64,000 nt of DNA from Lentimicrobiaceae bacterium (GCA_015061295.1 SUWU01000010.1:1-64000), one strand, 5' to 3'; positions 16,525 through 26,253 are shown, numbered from the stretch's first letter. A program made the numbers and translations. The notes: a model not told the origin generated them from the sequence alone.

Positions 16525-17808
16525 TTATAAGATGTTTTTCAGCTTCTCAAGATGAATGCTATTGGAGCCTTTTACTAATATCTTATGATTTTGCACTTCG
16601 TGAGTGTTGATATAACTGATGAGCTCTTCCACATTGGAGAAATGACAGAATGATTTATCGATGTCGGCTTTAAGTAATTCCTCGCCTACGAGAAATACCT
16701 TGTTAAATCCAAGTTCTTTGACAAGACTGATGATGATGGAGTGTTCGTTTTCGGAGTCTTTGCCGAGTTCTTTCATGTCGCCTAATATCAATAATGCGTT
16801 GTTGCTGCTGATGCGGCGGAAATTTCTAATGGCATTCGACATACTCACAGGATTGGCGTTGTATGCATCCATCACGATTTCATTTTTGTCAGTCTTGATA
16901 TACTGCGAACGGTTGTTGGTAGGGTAGTAGTCTTCTATTGCTTTTATGATTTGTGTTTTGTCAACATTGAAATATGTTCCTATCGAGATGGCAGCCAACA
17001 CATTCTCGAAGTTGTATTCTCCTATGAGGTTTGTCTTTATCTCATTATTATTCCATCTGATGGTGAGATAAGGGTTGAAAGAGACTACTTCTGCTTTAAT
17101 GTCGGCATTGTTGTCTTTGCCATAGCTGAAACATGTTAGGTCTTTTGATAGTTCTCTTAGAAGTGTGTTATCGTTGTTGACGAAGATTTTTCCGTCGTTG
17201 TTTCTTAGGTGTTCGTATAATTCATTTTTTGTTTTCACTACGCCCTCAAAGCTGCCGAAGCCTTCAATGTGTGCTTTCCCTATATTTGTTATCAGTCCGA
17301 AGTCGGGTTGAGCTATAGAGCATAGCTGAGCTATCTCGTTGATATGGTTGGCGCCCATCTCCACTACAGCCATCTCGGTATCAGGTCGCATCTGCAACAA
17401 GGTCAGAGGCACACCGATATGGTTGTTGTAGTTGCCTTGAGTGTATATGATATTGTATCTCTTCGACAGAACGGCAGCTGTAAGCTCTTTGGTGGTTGTC
17501 TTTCCATTGGTACCTGTTATGCCAATGACAGGTATGTTGATGCGTTCTCTGTGAAGTTTAGCGAGTTGTTGTAATGCGCTGATGCTATCGTCAACGATAA
17601 AGAGTCGCTCGTGGTGAGGGAGGTCTTTTCTGTCGGCGATGACGCAGGCTGCTATACCGTCGGAAGCCACCTTGTATGCAAAGTCATTGCCGTCGAAACG
17701 TTCACCTTTTATCGCCACAAAGACACAGTCTTTTTCTATGGAGCGACTATCTGTTGAGACGAGATGTCTCTTTGTGTAATGTTGATAAATCTTTTCTATT
17801 ACGTTCAT
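16525..17808 (-). CDS. murF: UDP-MurNAc-tripeptide D-alanyl-D-alanine ligase
   Basis: 427 residues. The Mur ligase ATP loop is VIGITGTNGKTTTKEL (about residues 95-110). GNYNNHIGVPLTLL and AVVEMGANHINEIAQLC mark MurF rather than MurC/D/E. VMDAYNANPVSM lies in the C-terminal part. Adds D-Ala-D-Ala to the peptidoglycan precursor in the cytoplasm. It follows gldJ after a 62-nt gap with a terminator; the gldJ-murF order is also known in Flavobacterium. Confidence 0.94.
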   Translation of the reverse strand: MNVIEKIYQHYTKRHLVSTDSRSIEKDCVFVAIKGERFDGNDFAYKVASDGIAACVIADRKDLPHHERLFIVDDSISALQQLAKLHRERINIPVIGITGTNGKTTTKELTAAVLSKRYNIIYTQGNYNNHIGVPLTLLQMRPDTEMAVVEMGANHINEIAQLCSIAQPDFGLITNIGKAHIEGFGSFEGVVKTKNELYEHLRNNDGKIFVNNDNTLLRELSKDLTCFSYGKDNNADIKAEVVSFNPYLTIRWNNNEIKTNLIGEYNFENVLAAISIGTYFNVDKTQIIKAIEDYYPTNNRSQYIKTDKNEIVMDAYNANPVSMSNAIRNFRRISSNNALLILGDMKELGKDSENEHSIIISLVKELGFNKVFLVGEELLKADIDKSFCHFSNVEELISYINTHEVQNHKILVKGSNSIHLEKLKNIL

Positions 17809-17825
17809 AATACTATCTAAACAAA

Positions 17826-17852
17826 AAAAGTCGCCATAGTTTGACGACTTTT
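17826..17852 (-). terminator. Terminator after gldJ
   Basis: AAAAGTCG (17826-17833) pairs with CGACTTTT (17845-17852). On the minus strand a T run follows. Read-through into murF may still occur. Confidence 0.7.
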
Positions 17853-17870
17853 ATTATATTTAAACTATAT

Positions 17871-19322
17871 TTATTTTGTCATAGCCGGTCCTATCTTATT
17901 CATTGCGCATCTGAAACCTATCGTTGAGGAGCTTTCATCTTCATTCATGAAGCGGCGCACGGAAGGACTTAAGTAATAGGCTCCGTCAGCCCAAGAACCA
18001 CCTTTATAAACGCGAGCTTTGTCAGAAATCAATGTGGTGACACCATATTCATACATCTCATTAGTGTATTCATCAGACTCGCCTTCTTGGTTTGTCCAGT
18101 CATTCTGTATTGTCGATTTGAAGTCACCATCGTTATAGTTCAAAGCATAACTGTCACGGTAGTTTTTACGTTCAGCGAGTTCTTCATTAGATAACACTCT
18201 TTCTTGAAGCTGTCCGAGAGTGTCGATATATTTTTCTGTGAATAAGTTACCACGATAAGGGTTGTGGTCGTTGAAGTCTTCAAAGGATAGTGGACGATAT
18301 ACGTCGAGTACCCATTCTGAAACGTTACCAGCCATGTTATACAATCCATAGTCATTAGGCCAGTATGATACAACAGGAGCAGGGAATGCTGCACCATCGT
18401 TGAGATTGCCAGCTACACCCATATAATCGCCTTTGCCTCTCTTGAAGTTGGCAACGAAACTGCCGTAATATTTCTTATCGTTGGTACGTAAAGCATCGGT
18501 GTTCCAAGGATATGTTCTACGTTCTGAGATACGTTCATCTTGAGTGTTACCGACGAGACCTAAAGCTGCATACTCCCATTCAGCTTCAGTGGGGAGACGG
18601 TATTTAGGAAGTAATATGCCGTCTTCCATCTTGACGTTGCGGATGCCAGTGCCATTAGGATTTAAGTCTTCAATACCTTCATCGATAGTACCTGTATATT
18701 GTCCTGCTAAGTACGCATCGGTGGTGAAGTGTGAGTCTTTAGTCTGGTTGACATCAAAAGTGATGACATTGGCTTCAACTAACAGCATCTCATTTACGCG
18801 GTCGGTACGCCATAGAGCATAGTCGTTAGCCTGTAACCATGACACGCCAACAACAGGATATTCTCTATATGCTGGGTGACGTAAATATACTTCAACCATT
18901 GGCTCATTGTATGATAAAGAACTGCGCCATACCAAAGTGTCAGGTAAAGCTTTCTTTACAACATCAGGATATTCTGGGCCATACACCCTGTTTAACCAAT
19001 ATAAGTACTCTAAATAATCTAAGTTGCTTACCTCTGTCTGATCCATGAAGAATGAGGTAACAGTGACTTGTCTCGGAGAATTGTTCCATTCGTAATAAAT
19101 ATTCTCTGCCGTAGAACCCATAGTGAAAGTACCACCTTCAATGGCTACTAGACCAGGTCCTACTATCTGATCAGGTGAGTCGGTTACATAAAAACCTCCA
19201 TTCTCAGGATCATTATAATTCCAGCCCGTAGTAGGAGAGACGTCTTTACCTTTGTTACATGAAATCAAAAATAAACTTGCAAACAAAACTACAAGTAAGT
19301 TAGAAATTCTGAATTTAGTCAT
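17871..19322 (-). CDS. gldJ: GldJ-like T9SS/gliding lipoprotein
   Basis: 483 residues. The N-terminus ends in a lipobox (LFLISC, about residue 22), so it is an outer-membrane lipoprotein. The body is an FGE-sulfatase-like fold: GLVAIEGGTFTMGSTAEN, DQTEVSNLDYLEYLYWL, VGVSWLQANDYALWRTDRVNE, RLPTEAEWEYAA, NMAGNVSEWVLDVY, GGSWADGAYYLSPSVRRF. This combination, especially the GWNYNDPENGGF start of the domain and the LEYLYWLNRVYG segment, points to GldJ rather than GldK/PorK. GldJ is needed for a stable type IX secretion machine. It is divergent from porU and upstream of murF, as in Flavobacterium. The fold is not expected to be enzymatic here. Confidence 0.85.
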   Translation of the reverse strand: MTKFRISNLLVVLFASLFLISCNKGKDVSPTTGWNYNDPENGGFYVTDSPDQIVGPGLVAIEGGTFTMGSTAENIYYEWNNSPRQVTVTSFFMDQTEVSNLDYLEYLYWLNRVYGPEYPDVVKKALPDTLVWRSSLSYNEPMVEVYLRHPAYREYPVVGVSWLQANDYALWRTDRVNEMLLVEANVITFDVNQTKDSHFTTDAYLAGQYTGTIDEGIEDLNPNGTGIRNVKMEDGILLPKYRLPTEAEWEYAALGLVGNTQDERISERRTYPWNTDALRTNDKKYYGSFVANFKRGKGDYMGVAGNLNDGAAFPAPVVSYWPNDYGLYNMAGNVSEWVLDVYRPLSFEDFNDHNPYRGNLFTEKYIDTLGQLQERVLSNEELAERKNYRDSYALNYNDGDFKSTIQNDWTNQEGESDEYTNEMYEYGVTTLISDKARVYKGGSWADGAYYLSPSVRRFMNEDESSSTIGFRCAMNKIGPAMTK

Positions 19323-19508
19323 TATGCTAAAGTTTTAAAATATTATCTAAACTAATTTCAATACTCGTTTATTATTCAATGATGGTTATTTTTTTATCAC
19401 CAAAAAAATAATGTTGCAATTTTACGTAATTTTTTTGAATTATACACAAAATTATTTTCAAAAAGGTAATAATTTTTTTTGAAGTGATTTTTGACAATAA
19501 AAAATATG

Positions 19509-19516
19509 TATCTTCG
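19509..19516 (+). promoter_or_regulatory. -7-like promoter box for porU
   Basis: TATCTTCG is one base from TAnnTTTG, with a TTTG at 19490-19493 upstream. The 223-bp gap also holds CAAAATTA at 19447-19454, which reads TAATTTTG on the minus strand and could serve gldJ. Confidence 0.4.
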
Positions 19517-19545
19517 TTCAAAATTATATTTATAAGAGACTTGTT

Positions 19546-22500
19546 ATGATTCTATCGTTAAAACGTTGTAAATTAAAAAAATATATTTTCATTACGATCT
19601 TTCTGCTTTACATTAATAATGTATATCCGCAGCTCAGCGATGCTTCTTACGATAATGTCAATTTAGGTGAAAGTGAAAAATCGTCGATGAGATATGCTGA
19701 CAACTCAGTGCTTGCTACCGGCAAATGGTATAAACTTTCACTCTCGTCAACAGGTATTTATAAGATTACTTATTCTGAGCTCTCTGCGATGGGCGTGTCG
19801 GTGTCGTCGATAAATCCTAAAAACATCAGAATATATCATAACGCAGGCGGCGTCTTGCCGACAATAAATTCAGAGACTCTCTACGATGACTTGGTGGAAC
19901 TGCCTATCTATGTTCATGGTGAAGATGACGGCTCTTTCAATGAAAATGATTATATCTTGTTCTACGCTCGCGGTCCCGTGACATGGAAAGTGAAAGATGA
20001 GGTGTATCATCATATCCCTAATCCATATTCCGACAACTCCTATGCCTTCCTTAATATCGACCTCGGTGAAGGAAAACGTTTGCAGAATGCTGCGATAATA
20101 TCGGATATAGATAGCGAGACGGTGACTTCTTTCCTCGATTATAGAGTGGTAGATAATGATGAAGTCAACTTGAATAATATGGGCGCCACCTGGTATGCCG
20201 ATGTCTTTGAGAGTGCTTCTACGGTGTCTTATAACTTCAGCTTCCCTAATATCATCAAAGGTGAGAAATGTAATATGGTGGCGGATCTCGCATCTCGTAA
20301 TGCTTCATCTGCTTCATTCAACGTAAAGGCAAATAACACATCTATATATAATAGAAACGTATCTCCATCTAGTTCAGCTCATCTATATGCAGTGGAGGTC
20401 AATAGTGGTAATGTGAAATTTAATCCTACTAGCAGTGATATTAAAATAGACCTGACATATAATAAGTCGGATAACACATCAAAAGCATGGCTCAACTATA
20501 TCGCGATAAATGCTTGGCGGGAGCTGAGATATACGGGTAATATGATGAGTTTTAGAAACCCACGTTGTGTGTCAGAAGAGAAAAAATATAAATATCAAAT
20601 ATCTAATGCTGACAGTAAAGTAGAGGTGTGGAATGTGTCTAATCCTGTGGAACCTCAACGTCTCGATTTGAGCTTCGATGGCAGCAAGGCTTCTTTCATC
20701 GTCAATGGCGATGCCTCTAACGAGTTTGTCCTCTTTAATCATAACACATGTAAGAGCGTTCAGTTTGTATCGACAATAAAAAATCAAAATCTCCACGCTA
20801 AATATGATATTGACTATCTCATTATAACACATCCCGACTTCTACGCTCAGGCAGAACGTCTTAAATTGGTGCATAATGAGATTGATAACCTTGAAATAGA
20901 AATAGTTACTCCTCAACAGATATATAATGAGTTCTCATGTGCGGCTTTAGACATCTCTGCAATACGTAACTATATAAAGATGTTATATGAAAGGTCAAAC
21001 CGTAGGCTGAGATATGTCTTGCTATTCGGCGATGCGTCTTACGATTATAGAAACAAAAGCGGTAAGGTGTGCTTCGTGCCTACTTATGAATCTGTGGCAT
21101 CCTGTGATGATAGAGATTGTATCGCCACCGATGATTATTTCGTGTGCTTAGGCGATGAGGAAGGTAATATGATGGATGCAAGTTCCTCTATAGATATAGC
21201 AATAGGCCGACTGCCTGTGATGACAGTGGAAGATGCAGAGGCGATGGTTGATAAGATAGAAGATTATGCTATAATAAGTGAAGATAATGCTGGCTCATGG
21301 CGTAAAGTGATGACTTTTATGGCTGATGATGATGAAGCTTATTTTCTCGAGAATTGTGAAGAGATGATAGATGTTATCAAGGCTAATGGCGGCGATGATG
21401 TAGTCTTCGACAAGATTTATCTCGATGCTTATCCACAGGTGGCTACCTCAGGAGGACAGCGCTCGCCAGAATGTAATGAGGCTATAACGAATAGAATGGA
21501 AAGAGGCTCCTTGATAATTAACTATGTGGGACACGCTGGTGAGATCGGATGGGCTGACGAGAGAATATTTACTAACGACAATATCTTCTCTCTTCAAAAT
21601 AAACCAAAATATCATCTCATGTTGACAGCGTCATGTGAGTTCGGTCGTTTTGATGATCACACAAGAACATCGGCAGGTGAGTATATGCTCCTTAATCATA
21701 ATGGAGGTTCTATAGCCTTGATAACGGCAGCTAGAGTTACTTATGGCTCTCCTAACTTCAATATCATGAATAGAATGTATAAACATCTCTTCGATACAGA
21801 AGATGGCGAATATATTACTATGGGTGATATTTATGTCTATGCTAAAGCCGATTCTAATGTGAATACTAAACGTTATGTCTTCTTAGGCGATCCAGCGCTG
21901 CGCTTGTGTTATCCTAAAAATGAGATAGAGTTGACTTCAATAAATAATCATGACATCAACGTTGTTGACACGCTGAGAGCTCTCGATAAGGTCAACATAA
22001 AAGGTGTGGTGAAAGATGGTTATGGTGATATCTTGAACGACTTCAATGGTACTTTGCATGTGTCGGTTTATGACAAAGAGAATGTTTACGAGACCTACGG
22101 CGATGAATGCCGTCAGATTACTTTTGAACTCCAAAACAGCATCGTATATTCGGGTAAGACATCCGTTGTTAATGGCGTGTTTTCGCTCGACTTCACATTG
22201 CCTAAAGATATTAACTTTAGCTATGGATACGGCACGATTAGCCTTTATGCCAATAGCGACAACACTGATGCTCATGGACAATTCTCTGATATTATAATAG
22301 GTGGATATAACACCGATGCAGAGCCTGATACAGAAAATCCTGAACTTAAATTATATATCGATGACGATAAATTTGTCGATGGCTCCGTCACTAACGAAAA
22401 TCCTACTCTTATAGCTTATATCAAAGACCTTAACGGCATCAATACTTCTGGTGCTGGAATAGGTCACGACATCACAGCAACGTTGACAGGCGCTACCAAC

Positions 22501-22986
22501 AGAACGTATAACCTTAATCAATTCTATAACGCTCCCGATACACCCGACGACTTCGGCTCGTTGAAATATAAATTCTATGATCTCAACGAAGGTGAACATC
22601 TGTTGACATTCAGAGCATGGGATATTTATAATAACTCCGCTACCGCAACAATAAGTTTTAAGGTCGTAAAAGGTGATGCTTTGGTGTTGGAAAATGTCAA
22701 AAACTATCCTAATCCGATGGACGATTATACTAATTTTGTCTTTGATCATAATCAGATAGATAATGAAATTGATATTCAGATTAGGATATATAATGTTATG
22801 GGTCAATTGGTTAAGACTATTGAGGAAAGAAGGTCAGGCTCGTCGTTAAGAAATAATCCAATAAAATGGGACGGCGCATCAGATAATGGTGTAAATTTGC
22901 CATCTGGAATATATGTCTATTATATAACAGTGACAAATTCAAACAATGAAACGGTGTCTGATTATTCAAGGTTGATAATTAGATAG
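19546..22986 (+). CDS. porU: T9SS sortase PorU (C25 peptidase family)
   Basis: 1146 residues. An N-terminal hydrophobic signal (about 12-28) ends near VYPQ. The N-terminal beta domain contains GKWYKLSLSSTGIYKITYSE, typical of PorU. The C25 domain lies at about 430-790: LLFGDASYDYR, ATDDYFVCLGD, VGHAGEIGW with catalytic His663, and LMLTASCEFGRFDD with catalytic Cys697. The C-terminus (about 1050-1146) is a T9SS-type sorting-like domain: NYPNPMDDYTNFVF, YNVMGQLVKTI, LPSGIYVYYITV. PorU cuts off cargo sorting domains on the cell surface and links cargo to lipopolysaccharide. porV follows after 77 nt in the same direction, as in other T9SS bacteria. Confidence 0.93.
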   Translation: MILSLKRCKLKKYIFITIFLLYINNVYPQLSDASYDNVNLGESEKSSMRYADNSVLATGKWYKLSLSSTGIYKITYSELSAMGVSVSSINPKNIRIYHNAGGVLPTINSETLYDDLVELPIYVHGEDDGSFNENDYILFYARGPVTWKVKDEVYHHIPNPYSDNSYAFLNIDLGEGKRLQNAAIISDIDSETVTSFLDYRVVDNDEVNLNNMGATWYADVFESASTVSYNFSFPNIIKGEKCNMVADLASRNASSASFNVKANNTSIYNRNVSPSSSAHLYAVEVNSGNVKFNPTSSDIKIDLTYNKSDNTSKAWLNYIAINAWRELRYTGNMMSFRNPRCVSEEKKYKYQISNADSKVEVWNVSNPVEPQRLDLSFDGSKASFIVNGDASNEFVLFNHNTCKSVQFVSTIKNQNLHAKYDIDYLIITHPDFYAQAERLKLVHNEIDNLEIEIVTPQQIYNEFSCAALDISAIRNYIKMLYERSNRRLRYVLLFGDASYDYRNKSGKVCFVPTYESVASCDDRDCIATDDYFVCLGDEEGNMMDASSSIDIAIGRLPVMTVEDAEAMVDKIEDYAIISEDNAGSWRKVMTFMADDDEAYFLENCEEMIDVIKANGGDDVVFDKIYLDAYPQVATSGGQRSPECNEAITNRMERGSLIINYVGHAGEIGWADERIFTNDNIFSLQNKPKYHLMLTASCEFGRFDDHTRTSAGEYMLLNHNGGSIALITAARVTYGSPNFNIMNRMYKHLFDTEDGEYITMGDIYVYAKADSNVNTKRYVFLGDPALRLCYPKNEIELTSINNHDINVVDTLRALDKVNIKGVVKDGYGDILNDFNGTLHVSVYDKENVYETYGDECRQITFELQNSIVYSGKTSVVNGVFSLDFTLPKDINFSYGYGTISLYANSDNTDAHGQFSDIIIGGYNTDAEPDTENPELKLYIDDDKFVDGSVTNENPTLIAYIKDLNGINTSGAGIGHDITATLTGATNRTYNLNQFYNAPDTPDDFGSLKYKFYDLNEGEHLLTFRAWDIYNNSATATISFKVVKGDALVLENVKNYPNPMDDYTNFVFDHNQIDNEIDIQIRIYNVMGQLVKTIEERRSGSSLRNNPIKWDGASDNGVNLPSGIYVYYITVTNSNNETVSDYSRLIIR

Positions 22987-23063
22987 TTGTAATAGCAATA
23001 TTTTTTTAAATATTTATAATAATATTTTTATTTAAACGTTAACAAGACAATATAATTAAAAAT

Positions 23064-24305
23064 ATGAAGAGAGTAAAATTTTTATCATTAGTATTTGTGA
23101 TGATTATCACAGTCATGAACCTAAAAGCACAGAACACTGTCGATAAGGTTTTAGGTCAGAATTTAGATTACAATGTTATTTCTACAGCGGTTCCTTTTAT
23201 GATGATCGCTCCTGATGCGAGGTCGTCGGCTATGGGTGATATAGGTGTTTCAACATCTCCTGATGTTTATTCAATGCACTGGAACCCTGCAAAATATGCT
23301 TTTATAGAAGAAGACTTCTCGGTTGGTCTCGCTTATAGCCCTTGGCTCAGAAGCCTCGTCAATGACATGAATATAGCATATCTGGCTGCTTCAAAACGTG
23401 TTAGCCCTAAGGCAACAGTAGCAGCTTCTTTGCGTTATTTCAGTCTCGGTGATATTAATTATACAGGTCAAGGTGGCTCTGACTTAGGAACCTATTCTCC
23501 AAATGAATGGGCAATGGATGTCACTTATTCTCGTAAGTTAGGTAACTATATCTCAGGTGCTGTCGCTGGCCGTTTCATCTACTCCGACCTTACTCAAGGC
23601 GTCTTGGATTATTCCAAACCAGCTATCTCAGTAGCAGCCGACATCGCTGTGTTCTATACAAGAGATGTATATTGGTTTAAAGATATGGACGCTGTTTTCT
23701 CATGGGGTGTCTCTATCAACAATATCGGTTCTAAGATGAATTATAACGAGGCAAGTCTGAAAAAAGATTTTATCCCAACAAACCTTCGCTTCGGTCCAAC
23801 ATTGAAGTTAGACATCGACGACTTCAACTCTTTGGCATTCTCTGTCGATATTAATAAACTCTTGGTACCTACACCTCCTATCTATATGAAAGATAGCCTT
23901 GGTTCTATTATATACGATGGTACAGATCCTATGATTGAGAGCGGTAAGAATAATGAAGTAGGTCCTATACAAGGTATGATACAATCGTTCTTCGATGCTC
24001 CAGGTGGCTTTAAAGAAGAACTGAAGGAGTTTACTCTTGGCGTAGGTGCTGAATATTGGTATAACAAGACCTTCAACGTGCGCGCTGGTTTCTTCCACGA
24101 ATCAAAAATGAAAGGTAACCGTCGCTACGTAACACTCGGTGCTGGATTGAGATATAACGTATTCGGTCTCGATGTGTCTTATTTGGTACCTGTCAATAAT
24201 ACAGCAACATCAGGAACTAACCCTCTCGAAAATACACTCAGATTTAGCCTTACAATAAATATAGATAGATGGGGCGATAACACACGTCTCGAAAGAGTTA
24301 ACTGA
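23064..24305 (+). CDS. porV: T9SS outer-membrane shuttle protein PorV (LptO)
   Basis: 413 residues with a signal peptide ending near LKAQ. A beta-barrel of the PorV/PorQ family: AVPFMMIAPDARSSAMGDIG, MHWNPAKYAF, LAYSPWLRSLVNDMNIAYL. The C-terminus is a barrel strand (LRFSLTINIDRWG). PorV collects cargo from the translocon and delivers it to the PorU attachment complex. Cotranscribed with porU, and followed at once by a strong terminator. Length and motifs are those of the family. Confidence 0.93.
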   Translation: MKRVKFLSLVFVMIITVMNLKAQNTVDKVLGQNLDYNVISTAVPFMMIAPDARSSAMGDIGVSTSPDVYSMHWNPAKYAFIEEDFSVGLAYSPWLRSLVNDMNIAYLAASKRVSPKATVAASLRYFSLGDINYTGQGGSDLGTYSPNEWAMDVTYSRKLGNYISGAVAGRFIYSDLTQGVLDYSKPAISVAADIAVFYTRDVYWFKDMDAVFSWGVSINNIGSKMNYNEASLKKDFIPTNLRFGPTLKLDIDDFNSLAFSVDINKLLVPTPPIYMKDSLGSIIYDGTDPMIESGKNNEVGPIQGMIQSFFDAPGGFKEELKEFTLGVGAEYWYNKTFNVRAGFFHESKMKGNRRYVTLGAGLRYNVFGLDVSYLVPVNNTATSGTNPLENTLRFSLTINIDRWGDNTRLERVN

Positions 24306-24307
24306 TA

Positions 24308-24335
24308 AAAAAAAGACGCTGCGGCGTCTTTTTTT
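24308..24335. terminator. Bidirectional terminator between porV and the C25 protease
   Basis: AAAAAAAGACGC pairs perfectly with GCGTCTTTTTTT around TGCG. It ends porV and can also serve the convergent gene. Confidence 0.9.
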
Positions 24336-24372
24336 AATTTACAATTTACAGTTAACAATTAACAATTGGGGG

Positions 24373-26151
24373 TTAATTTTTGACTAATCTCTTAACGACG
24401 TTTTTATCTTCATAGATTATCTGAAGATGATACATTCCTTTCGTGAAATCGCTGCAATCAAGTTGTATCAGTTCATCAGAATTGTGATTGTTAATTTCTT
24501 TTAACTTCTGACCTAAACTATTATAAATAACAAGATGCTTTATATCTCTACCTTCAATGTACATGATGTCTCTCACAGGGTTAGGATAAATCTTTAAGTC
24601 GTCATGATCTAGATAGCTCTTTACATCGATATAACCTTCATGACGATAGTGGTTCTGCTTTGTCGCCACGACTTTAATCTTTCCTTCTTTATAAAATTTA
24701 TCGATATTGACTATAGAATCCTCTCCCAATAATGAGGCTATCAATTTCCCGTTAACAGAAAAAGCTACTCTTGTATCTTTATCTTTCTTAATGGAAAATG
24801 AAGTACAGTTACTTAATATCTCTTTAGGATATGTTATGTCAATTTCCTGAGGCATCTCTGTGTTTAATTGAAGAAAAGCATCGCCAAAATAGTGCATGAT
24901 GTCGTAGGTCACGTCTTTATGTAGAGAACTATATGGCGACCAAGGCGACTTCTGTAAGTAATATTTCCCATAAGCATTAGCAAAAGCAGGATATTTAAAA
25001 ACATTGTCATCGTCATTGTCATTGTCATTGTCATCGTCATTGTCATCGTCATTGGGTATGAAGTCGCTCCATAGATAATCGTAGAATCCCCATACGTAAA
25101 TGTCGTTGACAAAAGAATATGATACTTCCGATGCAGCTACCACAGCAACGGCGCCGTCATTGATACGCAGAAATCGTTCTGCAAGACAGTCGTTATCGTC
25201 TTCTCCATAACCGAAATGTCCTGTCCTACAATTGGCTGACATCACAAAGGTGAGATCGCTGTTAGTTAGACCGTTTATATCATTATTAGATAAATAAGGA
25301 TTATTCCATTTCTGATAATCTCCGTGATCGCGATGCTGTACCAAGAAAGTTCCTTCGTTGATGGCTCTGCATAAGTCGTTTTGATTAGCGTTCCATTCGG
25401 TGAGATGCATGATGTCTGATGGGATATAATCTAATCCGTCAGGACCAAAATAGTTGATTATCTTATCAGTGTTATTTGCTGTTGACCACAAGGAGTCGGG
25501 CTGACCTTCGTATATGGAATTATATCGTTGCGGTTCTTTACCATTCTTCTCGAAGTATCCTGCTACAACCTCAGAACAAAGTTGAAACCATCGCGACTCT
25601 TGAAACCCCATAGCTGTAACAGGTCGATGGTAGTAATCGGGGTTCTCGGAAGGGTGACACTCATAATGTATTGTCTTTTTTACCATCAACTCAGCCTGAT
25701 GCGCGTCAGCAGCAGGCATACGAGCAATGACAAGTTCAGGAAGACCATCATTATTGAAATCGACAAGTCTGTTGTCTGTAAGATATTTTACATTATTCTC
25801 ATAAATGTTGTCGATATAAAATGATGTGATACCTTTTGAAGGATCCTTGTCGTAGTCACCGAAAAGAAGAATAGCTGCTTGTTGACTTGTTGACTTGTTA
25901 TCTTGTTGACTTCTATAAAACTCTTTAAAATAGTCTCTTAGTCTAAGAGGTAGATTTTCTCCTATCTCGTTTAAGCTGACTACCTTTGTCGAGATGCCTT
26001 GTTCATTACGAAACCTCGCGAGTGTGTCGGCCCATTGTCTGATGCCTTCGTTATTGGGAGTGACGATGAGATATGATGGTAGCTTTTGACTCTTAGCCGT
26101 TGGCAGTTGGCAGAATAAAAGGATTAATATAAATGCTACGATTTTTATCAT
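24373..26151 (-). CDS. Gingipain-like C25 cysteine protease with T9SS sorting domain
   Basis: 592 residues. A signal peptide ends near AKSQ. The C25 domain begins LPSYLIVTPNNEG. The likely catalytic His is in HRDHGDY (His276) and the Cys in MSANCRTGHFG (Cys308), each close to the spacing seen in gingipains. ASEVSYSFVND and GFYDYLW follow. Residues about 366-382 are an Asp/Asn run encoded by a microsatellite. The end (about 520-592) is a type A sorting domain: KIYPNPVRDIMYIEG, YNSLGQKLKEI, GMYHLQIIYED. Thus it is a cargo of the T9SS encoded next door, probably a surface or secreted endopeptidase. Unlike PorU it lacks the large N-terminal domain. The start codon almost touches its promoter. Confidence 0.88.
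   Translation of the reverse strand: MIKIVAFILILLFCQLPTAKSQKLPSYLIVTPNNEGIRQWADTLARFRNEQGISTKVVSLNEIGENLPLRLRDYFKEFYRSQQDNKSTSQQAAILLFGDYDKDPSKGITSFYIDNIYENNVKYLTDNRLVDFNNDGLPELVIARMPAADAHQAELMVKKTIHYECHPSENPDYYHRPVTAMGFQESRWFQLCSEVVAGYFEKNGKEPQRYNSIYEGQPDSLWSTANNTDKIINYFGPDGLDYIPSDIMHLTEWNANQNDLCRAINEGTFLVQHRDHGDYQKWNNPYLSNNDINGLTNSDLTFVMSANCRTGHFGYGEDDNDCLAERFLRINDGAVAVVAASEVSYSFVNDIYVWGFYDYLWSDFIPNDDDNDDDNDNDNDDDNVFKYPAFANAYGKYYLQKSPWSPYSSLHKDVTYDIMHYFGDAFLQLNTEMPQEIDITYPKEILSNCTSFSIKKDKDTRVAFSVNGKLIASLLGEDSIVNIDKFYKEGKIKVVATKQNHYRHEGYIDVKSYLDHDDLKIYPNPVRDIMYIEGRDIKHLVIYNSLGQKLKEINNHNSDELIQLDCSDFTKGMYHLQIIYEDKNVVKRLVKN
25010..25052. repeat. In-frame ATTGTC microsatellite in the C25 protease gene
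   Basis: Seven ATTGTC/ATCGTC units encode a run of Asp and Asn on the minus strand. The units are the same as in the intergenic arrays at 3190-3383 and 6093-6181. Confidence 0.85.
25876..25915. repeat. In-frame TTGACTTG repeat in the C25 protease gene
   Basis: GCTTGTTGACTTGTTGACTT and its continuation encode SQQDNKSTSQQ on the minus strand. It is the same unit as in the TonB-like gene at 14003-14095. Confidence 0.75.
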
Positions 26152-26156
26152 GAATG

Positions 26157-26164
26157 CAAAGATA
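26157..26164 (-). promoter_or_regulatory. -7 promoter box for the C25 protease (near-leaderless)
   Basis: CAAAGATA reads TATCTTTG on the minus strand. It ends 5 nt before the ATG, so the message would have almost no leader. Confidence 0.55.
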
Positions 26165-26253
26165 AGAAAAATCGCTGAGCCGCTGAGACTTGGCGACTCG
26201 GTGATTTTAAAAAAATCTTTTCCCTTTCGTCATTTGCCTTTAGACTTTTTTCA

